Positions 47,694-57,890 of a stretch of 64,000 nucleotides of DNA are shown here, piece after piece. The notes beneath the pieces are model-generated. The model had not been told where the DNA came from. It worked only from the letters and a program-made list of their open reading frames with translations, and searched no databases. The stretch comes from Synanceia verrucosa (lineage: Eukaryota; Chordata; Actinopteri; Perciformes; Synanceiidae): the NCBI GenBank assembly GCA_029721515.1, contig CM056568.1, positions 62,001 through 126,000 on the forward strand, given 5' to 3'. Position 1 is the first letter of the stretch. Each line of letters starts with the position of its first letter. The position numbers and the translations under genes are program-made.

Positions 47694-48140
47694 TAGTTTG
47701 TCTGTTCATCGAGCTGTTTCTTAGTTTTTGATTGTCTTTCTCGTGTATATCTGCCAGTGTAGTCAGTCCTCTGTGTTTTAGTGTTCTCTTTACTTAGATT
47801 CATCCTCACACATTTGTGAGCGCTTTTTGTTAGTAGCTTTGCCCTTTTTACCTCACCATTTGTGAGCGTCCTTAGTTCTCCTTTTTCCCCTGCAGTTCTT
47901 AGTAGCTAGGATTAGCCCGTGCCAGGGTATTTTCTGTTGTAATTTTCATAGCTGTGCTTTGATGTTTATGTTGTAATTTTGATAGCCATGTTGGATGTTT
48001 ATGTTTCCAGGTAGCCAGGTTAGAGTATCAATCCCTCCCTGTACCGTTGTTTTCTGTTCTGTTAATAAAGCCTTTGTTGTTACTTTGCTTTGAGTCGAGC
48101 ATTTGGTTTTTTTCTTCCTGTGTTTTTGCCAAGTTCTTAC
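47694..48140 (+). mobile_element. Solo-LTR-like block with 242-bp deletion, right arm
   Basis: Only the 3' part of the LTR seen in the left arm remains. At 47,694 GTGAAATTATT joins directly to AGTTTGTCTG, skipping the 242 bp that correspond to 23,545-23,786, including the TATA-like and GC-rich promoter portion. The AATAAAG signal and the CCAAGTTCTTACA end are kept. Confidence 0.6.
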
Positions 48141-48393
48141 AGAACGTACTGGCCAGTGTAGTGGAAATTCTCTGTCAGGATGGTCTAATTTCCACAGGGT
48201 TCTTTTCTACATGAGATAGTACAATAAACAATTTCACTGATTCAGTTGTCGAAAGAGTTGCTTTAATATGTCTGCAGAACAGAGATGAGAGATCAGACAC
48301 ACAGGGTGTGAGTGAATCCCCATACAGAGTTAACACAGGAGGGTGTATTTAAGACTCAAGGAGGAGACACGTTGTCAAGGACTTTGATACAGA

Positions 48394-51300
48394 ATGAGTT
48401 GGCAGTTTCTCTGCGCAGCATGTGACTCAGTGGTCCACAAAAAACTTGTCTTTCATGACAGAGAAGTCATGATTGATAGTTTTTATAAACACATCCCTCC
48501 CACATGCTCATTGAAGATGGATGAAAGAGGTCATTATAAACTGGTCGAACAAGGTATATTCAAAAGATGTAGCAGTTTTTTTCTGTTTCCATAAAATGCA
48601 CTACACTATACACTATAAAATGCACTACACTGCACTATACAGTGTCATAAGTGTTTTATTATTTGACTATATGTACAGGTATTCATTTCTGAAATTTTCA
48701 TTACTCTAGTATGTCTGCTGCCGATTCCTCCACCAACACAAATCTGCTCCTGTGGCCGAGACCAAGACTTTATCGTCATTCCAGGAAAACAGACTATCTT
48801 GGTGACTATCAATGGTATGTTGTCACTTCCTTCTACTTTTTGTATCCCATCACAGTGTGATAGTGGCTCACTGTAATCACTTTGTCCTGTTTCTTACGTA
48901 TATTTGTGAAATGACAGATGTACTTTTGTTTTCAGGTCCATACAATCTGTGTCTGCCTACTGTGTGTTGCCCACATTGCTCTTGCAAGTGGACCCCAGCG
49001 ATCATTGACCTGATTAGTTGCAGATACTGCCCAGCAAAAGCAAGCTGCCAAATACTGTTCAAATTTGATGTCTTTACATCATTTGAGCAGGTGAAGTTGG
49101 CCAGCCCAGCTACGTCCCAAAAAGCATTTGTCCAAATGCTTGAACATCAGGCCCAACGCACAGGACGGGTAAGAACTCTTGTCATTCAAAATTCTGAATT
49201 CCAAACTGCAAAGTTTTTAATTGACATCCTTGCCATTCTTTTCAGATGGGCAGTATAGGTGGTGATTCATTTCACAGGGTGTATCGCGAATTTTCCTTCT
49301 GCACACCAGACATGCTTGCTGTATCTGCAGATGGTAACAGAAAGCACTACCGCTTCAAGAAATCAAAAGGGTCAGTGGAAGTAAATCGTAATTTCCACAG
49401 GCGACATAAAGACTGTAATTAAAACAAGGAAATTCTTCTAATTTTACAGGACAGATGAACCACTACTCTTTGATGGACTGTTCATTGCACACGATGCCAA
49501 AGTGTCTGCCTTTGTTGACCAGATAAGAAGCCAATTGACGATTGTAAGGTTTTATCCAACGATATTCCCCTTCTTTATTTTTTACTTGTTTCCAGCCTAC
49601 ATGTAACAGATTGTATCTCCTTTCAGAGGAGTGGTCATGATGTCTGTGGCCCTGCAACATTTACAGCAGGGCGAGAAACCTCACAGAAGTCCAGGGCCAA
49701 GGTGGATGAGGAGGGCCTGGAAATTGCTGTTTGCAGACATGGAGTCTTGCTGCAAGGCTTAAATCACGAGCGTGGTGAAATATATGCCTACCCGTTGTTC
49801 CTGCAGAAGGAGCTGGCTGAAGCTGCAAGCATAACCTTCTTCTGTATGGACCTCACTTGCAGGTAACCTTGACTCTCGCCAAGTCATATCAGATGTTTTC
49901 ACTTGTATTTTACACTGTGTTAATTTGTTACAGTTAGGAACACCAGGGCTAAAATCATACCTTTGAAAGTTGATATGGCTTTTGTGGTATCACCTCCACG
50001 TTCAGCAGTTATAAGGCATGATTTGCATAATTATTAATTTTGCAACGTTGTTCCTTGGTTGGCAACAGATAATTCACTGGTGACTTCCCCTGATTTGTCT
50101 CCTTATCATTATGTCAGTATGTACCCAAACACTACGTGGTTTTCTCATTACAGGTATTGGCCATATTTGGAGAAGATGGCAGAGAAGTTGCCTGAGCTCC
50201 AACCACTCACAGTGATGAGGCCTTTTCTTTCTGTAATGCATGCCAAGGCTCATACTGGCAAATGTGAGGTACAGTGTGCAAGTTAAAAGTTTGTGTCATA
50301 AGAAGAGTGACCACATCAATCACTTAATATTTTGTTACCCCTTGTCAAATGGTAACATTTTAGACTTTATGAATTTACTTATTGCGTTATTTTAGGATGC
50401 AAATTCAAATGGAGTTTTTACACTAACAGTTGGCTTGTTCTGGCCTCCATCAGTTAATGAGTTTGTAAATTGAGGTGTTTTCTTCTTGGTTTAGCTTCTT
50501 TTCACACAGAGGAAAAATTCCAATCATGTGAGAACATTATCTCCACGTATTGGTCAGATATATCTGGGGTGTATGCAGGAGAGTAAATGCATGAAGTGTA
50601 TAACTAGTGCATATATTTGTGTGTATGGGTGTTTATTTTGGAGCAGGTGAGGTGGGGTGGCAGAAACCAGGATGGTGCAGGAAATACTGTTGGTGAGGAG
50701 GTGGAGCAAGTCAACAGCTTGACTGTCAGCAGCTCTGACTACAAAATACATGACCAAGTCAGGTTGGTTAAACAAATAAAATGCCATGCTTTGACATAGC
50801 ACCAGATGAAAACATTGATTTGAATTTGCATATTTTCTGTATTGTTTGTACAGGCAGAGCAGATATGATAACGATGCTTGCCATGGGATGGAACAACAGG
50901 AAGGTGGAGAGCCTCTACAAGACACTGGCAAAGCGATTTGTCAAAGTAAGAAGTTTTCACTGTATTTTAACATTCACATCTGTCATTTCATGGTTAAATT
51001 GACTGCATTACTATAGCATAGCTTTCTCGTATTTGCAACCACTCAAAACGCATACAGCAATATGGGGTTTTCCCAAGGATACTTTGACATGTAGACTGAA
51101 AAGGACTAAGCGTTTTTCAACAGCAAATAGACAATTGAATAAAAAGTCTTCTCACGTTGTATTTTTTCTTTTGAAAACAATATAAATAGACTACACAGAG
51201 AGCAAAAATTGAAGCTGCAAATCTTCACCGTCTCCAGCATGAATTTCACATCTCTACAGATGACACAGAGCGGTGAGTGGAAGATGTGATGAAGTGAGCA

Positions 51301-53207
51301 GCAACTGGTAAGTAACGTGGTCGCTGGTGTGTTGGTTTGGTATTGTCATTCATTTGGTGACATTTGGTTTTTTAAATCTGCTTGTTTCTGTTTTTCTAGA
51401 GAAACATGGGACTCATAGCAGCCAGGAAGAGCTCCAGAAAGAGATCGATGAGATCATCTATTCCCTCAGAAGGAAGAAGCATGATCTCTATCGACAAAAT
51501 GGTATTTAGTATTACATCAGTCAACAAATTATGCTTTTGTGTCGTTCTTCCTAATAATACTTTTTAACCAAACAGAGAGCAATCAAACAAGGCAACGGAA
51601 ACGGAGGAGACTAGGTGAACTGGAGAAGAAACTGCGAGAGAGGATCATGCAGTACAACACTGTTGCTGCCTGTGAGGAGAAGATTGACACAGAGGCAGCA
51701 TGCAGTCTCTCTGATGATGTAGTTCTGCCTTGGGAAGCACAAGGAGATGGTAAGCAAAGTGTTGCATTTGTGTGGTTTAGAAAATAACAAAATTCAGTTG
51801 ATGATTGATCTTAATAGTATTTTTGTGTCATTATTTTAACATTGAGCTGTGAACATTGGTTTAACATACAGTGCAAAGTATATAGAAAAACATAGCAGTA
51901 GTATGACAACAACAACAACAACAAATTGGATTTTTGAAGATGATTATATTATCAGCTGTAAAACTGATAAGAAATTCTATCAACAAAGTCTATCAACAAA
52001 TACCAAAAACCCATCCCATGAGAGCTGAGCCTTGCCCCTGGTCAAACCACTACAGACAGAAAATATCCATAGAATTTGAAGCTGTTTTTTATAATGAGCT
52101 GTAATTCCAGCCACCAATTAAATATTAGTGAGCCACATACCATCAACACTGAGATTACTGTGTGATTATGGTGGAACATGTTTAAATGTTTTGATTCTGC
52201 CGCATCTCTTTTCCAAAATAGTGCTGAGCCTCTGTTTGAAGAGGCGACTTTTTGACCAGATCATGCTGGTCAGGCGTATGGAAGAGGAGAAACTGATCAT
52301 TGTGAAGGAGATGACCCAGCATTATCAGTACCTGCGAAAGGCATTGGACAAGCTAGACAACCTCCTTCATCACACTGAAGAGAACATCAAGAACCACAGT
52401 ATGTTCTACAAATATACTCTGTAAAAGGGGAGCGCATTCCCAGTGACTGACATTTATCAACTCTGGAGGCCTTTTTAATCGCAAATCCAGCTCACTTTTT
52501 GTTAGGTTTTTTTTTTTTTTTTTTACATAGACAGGGTTTTTCCTGCGTTCAAATTTGCGTGGCGGCCGCCTCCAGCTATTTTTGTACCACCCCTAGCCAG
52601 AGCGATTGATATTGCTCAACACAGCTCCAGCTGTGTTGATTGAGCGATTGATGTCCCTCTGCGGCAGCTACGTATTTTAACTGCAGTTGCAGCGTTGCGC
52701 CACTATTGAGGCGCTATATCAACAACAGTGCACCCGAAAGACCTGAAGCAACTACTGAAGAAGAAACAGATCGAATCGTGTTAGTTAGTTAGCGGAAAAA
52801 AACTGGGAAAAACACGATTCGATCTGTTTCTTCTTCGGTGGGGTGGTACAAAAATAGCTGGAGGCGGCCGCCACGCAAATTTGAACGCAGGAAAAACCCT
52901 GATAGAAACAGCGACAGAGTTGGGCATTCTAACTGCATCACATTTCCAACTTCATCTGCCTAATTTTAAGTCAGTTTTTTCTTCACTTTTCAGTCAAGTT
53001 GCTCCTACAGATATGACAGAGGCCAGATACAAGGGACTGCGCTGTTGTCTTTTACAGAAGAAAGACATTCTACAAAAGAAAATCAACGCAGTCACCAGCA
53101 CCTATGGCCGTGCTGACACAGACATCAGTTTTTTTATGCTGGAAGAAAGTGTGGAGGACTGTGAAGAGGACAGCAGCAGTTCAGAACTTTCAGAGGAAGA
53201 ACTGTAG
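48394..53207 (+). pseudogene. KDZ-like transposase gene, right copy (14 exons, several lesions)
   Basis: Exons: 48,394-48,553; 48,710-48,814; 48,936-49,168; 49,246-49,370; 49,450-49,543; 49,627-49,862; 50,154-50,268; 50,647-50,762; 50,854-50,945; 51,190-51,307; 51,400-51,501; 51,576-51,749; 52,222-52,398; 53,011-53,207. Structure and motifs are as in the left copy. Lesions: exon 4 lacks 54 bp (18 codons including FKCPAC) between TTCTGC and ACACCAGAC, with TGC microhomology. Exon 8 has an 11-for-9 base replacement at about 50,721, shifting frame just after GEEVEQVNS. Exon 10 has two TGG-to-TGA changes (51,274 and 51,295), the first making a consensus GTGAGT donor. Exon 11 is intact here (IIYSLRRKKHDL), where the left copy is shifted. 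A possible AATAAA lies at 53,526. Probably inactive. Confidence 0.8.
52532..52901. mobile_element. 370-bp MITE with perfect 62-bp inverted repeats, right arm only
   Basis: The ends are CAGGGTTTTTCCTGCG... and ...CGCAGGAAAAACCCTG; the first and last 62 bases are exact reverse complements. It is flanked by ATAGA (52,527-52,531 and 52,902-52,906), and the left arm keeps the empty site TACATAGAAACAGC near 18,363-18,376. Inside is a second palindrome pair around AACAGATCGAATCGTG (about 52,767-52,833). It has no coding capacity, so it must have been mobilised in trans. It sits in the last intron of the KDZ-like gene. Confidence 0.93.
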
Positions 53208-56128
53208 TTTGGCTGCATTATTGAAAGTTGTTGTTTACAGTCAAGCTACTATGCAAGGGCTAGAACCTGACTGGCCTGGTGGTGAGGGGTGGTGCCAGAG
53301 CAGAGCAGTGATCTGCATCACGTCCAGTGGAAGGCCGGCACATATAAATTCATGTATGGTGTGATATGGTATGTGGATATGGTTTCTAATGTATGATGTC
53401 AACACATCTGGACAGACAGGTTTATTCTTGAATATGTCTGGAGGAGCATTTATTGTATTATTATTATTATTATTATTGTTGTATTTTCTGTCCTGAAATG
53501 TGCAAACATAAACCGTGACATCAGGAATAAATACATGTCAGTTTAATCCACTTCTGCTGTGTCTTTTGTTTGAAACCCGTCTAACGTTTATATTATTATC
53601 ATTATTATCTATTATTATAGAGTCTATTTGCACATTAAAAAGGAAAATGAAGCCCAAAGGCTACATGTAAAGGCGAATTGTCAGTGAAACCTATTCAGAC
53701 TACACAGGGACGAACGGGGACGCTATGTTCTATTGTCTCACTGCTCTCTTGGGGTATGTTCACTAGCTGCAGTGTTTAGCTACGAGCGTTTATTATTAAT
53801 CGATCTGATTGATTGACCTGTATGAGGTATCATCTTGGTGGGAAGCCACATAATATTTAAACAAACTTTAAACCACATTATCACACCACAACAATAAAAA
53901 TAGATCCAAGTCACGTGCCTCAGGAGTACTGTTTTCAAACATTGCAGAATCAATTCTGCCTTTGAACGTACCCTCTTCAGTCGGCGAAACAGAGCGACTG
54001 GAGTAAGTGCTAAAATAGCATTATTAAATGTTTAGGTTAATGTTTTTATGACGTAAACGTCTTCTCAAAGTATAAACATACATGATATGGTTCATTTTTG
54101 TTCTGTTAAAATAGATATTTTAAAAAGACTAATGTCACAACTTAACCCTAACCTGGAAGAATGCTTGAAGAACTACAATTTGTACAGAGTTGCAATATGC
54201 AGACGTGTTTCGCCAGATGTTTTGTAGTTCTAATATGTTTTCCCTATTATGTGACAAGGTTACAAGGAATCATGAAGTCACTTCAAAACTTTTTGAGATT
54301 GAAAAGCACATATTTTGGTCAAATTTGATATTTCTTATTATTTAGAAGGGAAAATTGTGTTTTTTCTGGGTTTTGACCCCATACAGTGGTGCGCCCTGTT
54401 GGATTACCCTCTGTTATGGTAGAGGAGGTCAAGGGCTTTCCAAAACTGTTGACATCATGTTTCTGACATATTTTGTTGCTGTCCTGTAAGTCTTCATGTG
54501 TCTCAATTTCATGGTTCAAAGGTCACTCCTGAGGTGCAGGAACCTCACACAGATTTCACACTGATATATGTTAGTCTCCAGGCCGAGACCTTTCCAACGA
54601 TGTATTCACTGTTGTCCTACGACAAAGTAGAATTTTTCATCTTGCTCCAAGCCAGCCCCTTTCAGATGTAGTTTCTCAGACCTTTATCAGGGCCAACTTG
54701 GATAAAATCAGAAAAAAACATGTTTTCAGGGGTATTTACTAGCTAAAGTGTTTAAGATATTGATGATTGGCCTATACACAATCATACTTCACATTTTGGA
54801 TCAGTTTATACCCATTTTCTCCCCATTATCAACATCATATTTTATATAAATAGGGTTTGACCTTATCAAGGTTCAAAGGTCAAAATTTCAAAGCAGGATC
54901 CATTTATGTCTTGTTATTATCATGAAGTCAGCTGTCAGCTGAAGTTACTGTATTCTTGTAGTAAGAACAAAAGTGAACAATTCTAGGTGGCTTCATCTGA
55001 ATTTACGTGATCTCAGGTGTTACACCATACTTGTTCCTCAAGTATACAGATTCTTCTCAGAGGGCTAAAAATATCATAAAATACATTGAAAAGTGCACCT
55101 ATTTAGGTTGTTAATATACAAATTATAAACAATAATACAAATGTTATGTATAAGAAGGAACACAGCAAGCAACCGGTATATGTTGATTTTTATTATGATT
55201 TTATTACATATCTATCCAGATATAAAAACTGAGGTTATGCAATAAATAGAGCAGTTCACTTGACAGATCTGATACCTATCAGAAATGACATGAAATAATA
55301 ATAATATAACATCAACAATATCAATCAACAACAATCTAACAAAATGACATATTGAAGAGTAAAACTTAATGTATATGGTTACCTAAAACATTTTTTAACA
55401 CCCTTCCAACACTGGAAACAATTTAGCAACACATTATGGTGTCAACTCTCAACACTGTCTTTTGGCTCCCATGAGTTTTTCCACTTTGCTCCACTGTAAG
55501 ACAAACAGAGAGATGGCAGAAATCATTACTTTCACATTCTAACATTTGAAATATGTACCATGCTAACACTGTACAACTTACAATAAGACATGGAGTCTTC
55601 AGGTATGTATTATCATCAAAATACCCTAAAATTAAAGTTTAAGCCCATTATTTGAGGATGTAACTGTGTAAATAACAAGTTACTGAGGGATAAAACTGCA
55701 TTTCAATAAATTTATATAATAAAAGACGTGTATGCTCCTAATATAGGATAAATTGTTTATTTTGAGTTAATGTATAATGTTCCCATTCCTTTAATGTCAC
55801 CCAAAAATTAAATTTACTTTTTTTTCTGTTTTAAATCCTATACACTACACTGCCCAAACAGTATTTGACACCTTTTGTAGACTGCTTGACAAACAGACTT
55901 TGCTGTCGCCAATCATACTGCAGTTTAAGTTGATAGAAATATTTATATTTTGTTAGTTCAGTTCCTAGGCTCCAGCCCCCCCGCGACCCAAAGAGGATAA
56001 GCGGTAGATAATGGATGGATGGATAGTTCAGTTCCTCTAACCCAATCACCATCAGTACAGTAAACTTCAGGAAACATACACACCATCCAGAGCAAGGTTG
56101 CCACTGTACCAACACCTCGACACAGCCC
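53208..56128. other. Non-coding part of right arm
   Basis: Mirror of 15,153-18,067: a (TAT)n array near 53,455, the two DR1-like motifs at 54,513 and 54,870, and the tiny SINE-tail insertion at about 55,963-56,028. No gene seen. Confidence 0.5.
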
Positions 56129-56930
56129 ACATCTGCTTGCAATATGTATTTTAATACGAAACTCACATTGGTTTCCTGTCTGATGCTGCCACACTGCAGT
56201 TAGCTTGACGAAGCTGCAGATGAACGAAACAATGGTATCGTGACAAAACAAAACAAGTTAAAAATAAACAATAAAATAAAAAAAATATTAAAACGTTAAT
56301 ATTTAATATCTCCTCTCCAACTTGGATTAATCTTAAAGAAGTGGATCAGCATCAGTCGCTAGGATCTGAGCGAAAATATTATCATTAGACATAAATTGAT
56401 CAACTGTGCATTCCCGGGGCGGCTACAGCTCAGTGGGTAGAGCGGCTTGATCAGTGATCGAAAGATCGCTGGTTCGAGTCCTCCCCGGTGCATGTCGAAG
56501 TGTCTTTGAGCAAGATACTGAACCCCAAGCAACTGCTCGTGTGTCATCTCTGTCTCAGTGCATGAATGTGGTATGAATGATACAGCGTTATGAGCTGTCA
56601 GTAGACAGACGCGATGCGCTGTAGTGCCTTAAAGCGCTGGGAATAGCGCTATGAGCTGTCAGTGGACGGCCAATTTTTTTTTAAATCACGATAAAGTTTG
56701 AATTTGAAATTATCTCTTGGCAAGTGTATAATGTTTTGTTGTGTGGCGCCATCTGCTGGATAGGAGCGGCAATGAATTAACATAAATAACATCATCCTGG
56801 AAGGATTTACAGTGATATTTAGCATTTTACAGTAACCTTAATGTTTAGGTCAGATCTTTTTGAGCCATAAAAGAAACCAGTGTCATTTACTCCTTGTAAT
56901 GTCTGATATTTGTTATTCTTGTTGTTGTAG
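56129..56930 (-). repeat. Fold-back repeat, unit 4, inverted and cut by a Gypsy LTR
   Basis: Starts ATCTGCTTGCAATATG immediately after the right arm and reads as the reverse complement of the end of units 2 and 3. It runs through the SINE and the unique middle to TTGTTGTTGTAG, where the LTR begins at 56,931. Its orientation mirrors the array left of the left arm. The rest of the unit should lie beyond the window, past the Gypsy element. Confidence 0.75.
56413..56690 (+). mobile_element. V-SINE-like SINE in unit 4
   Basis: Best copy of the captured SINE: CCGGGGCGGCTACAGCTCAG, box A region CTCAGTGGGTAGAGC, box B GGTTCGAGTCC, core GTCGAAGTGTCTTTGAGCAA, then the ATGAATGTGGTATGAATG tail region. 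The head could fold like a tRNA, but the sequence runs on into the core without an end, so it is a SINE, not a tRNA gene. Confidence 0.75.
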
Positions 56931-57818
56931 TGTTGCAGGTCCCGGCGTGGGTACCTGCTGGACAGTTTATAGATTACCCTGCAAACTGGAAACAGGACAC
57001 AAGAATCAGGCGTGTTACCACTTCCACACGATCCACAGGATAATGTGTAGTTTTATTAAACCACAAAAAAACTTATTCTGTCTTTTCCTTTCTTTGTTTT
57101 TTTTCCATTGTCTTTACAATGTTCATTTTGTATTCAACAATAATCAATAACAATCATTCTGCCATTACATAAACACATCTTATTACACCATTCTCATTAC
57201 CCTTTCTATCCATACATTGTCACATCACACACACATTAACTTTTCTTCGCGCGTTAACATATAACTGCTTCCTGACCATAGTCAGTGTCATTACCGTTTC
57301 ACCGTATTACTCCGGCAAAGCCGCTGCACCATTACTGTGTGCCCTGGAAATAGACAGTGACAACGCCAAATAACGCCAGCAACGGCTAACACTAGCAACG
57401 GCTAACGCTAGCGACGGACTTTTTCCCCTTCCATTACATGTACAGTAGCCAGTTAAACCATAGAGAAAGTAAACATCCCGACTCAACAAAGCTGTCTACT
57501 TTGACAAATTAGTTAGAACAAGTGCTAATGAACCATAGGAGCCACCATTACTAACCTGGAAACAGGACACAAGAATCAGGCGTGTTACCACTTCCACACG
57601 ATCCACAGGATAATGTGGAGCTGGACGGAGGTGACGTCACTATGTCAGTGAACTCTCAATGCAAAACAGACATATACTGCCCCCCACTGCCCGTAATTAG
57701 TTGTCTTTTTTTTCGCTCTGTTAAATTCTGGTGTCTATTTCTTATCCACACAAGTATTTATAAAAAAATGAATTATATAAAAAAAACACAAATGACACAT
57801 TCCTGTGGGTGTCACACA
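56931..57818 (-). repeat. 3' LTR of the Gypsy element
   Basis: 888 bp, beginning TGTGTGACACCCACAGG at 57,818 on the minus strand and ending ACCTGCAACA at 56,931, so TG...CA termini. The internal side carries a short purine stretch (GTCGGGGAA). It includes a 62-bp direct repeat (56,986-57,047 and 57,556-57,617) containing CAGGCGTGTTACCACTTCC. The ends are inferred from the termini and the junction with the fold-back unit. Confidence 0.65.
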
Positions 57819-57890
57819 TTCCCCGACAAAATAAAATGGCTCCTGACATTCTCAAAATATACAATACAATACCTCTTCAAAAAAAACAAA

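Larger units (their letters stand above)
45084..56128 (-). repeat. Right arm of the giant inverted repeat
   Basis: Reverse complement of 15,153-26,398. It starts at the gap edge, so its inner limit is unknown. Outside, homology ends at CTCGACACAGCCC (56,128), where an inverted fold-back unit takes over. Compared with the left arm it lacks 242 bp of LTR, 54 bp of exon 4, the SINE at 20,360 and two bases in exon 8. It has gained the MITE at 52,532. Confidence 0.95.

Noticed and set aside
52399..52993. Splice of KDZ exon 13 to the first AG at 52,992-52,993
   Set aside because: That join reads into an immediate stop. The AG at 53,009-53,010 keeps the frame (NMTEARYKG) in both arms.
56413..56485. 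tRNA gene
   Set aside because: Box A and box B are present, but the sequence continues into a SINE core and the same unit recurs in every fold-back repeat, some copies without box B.
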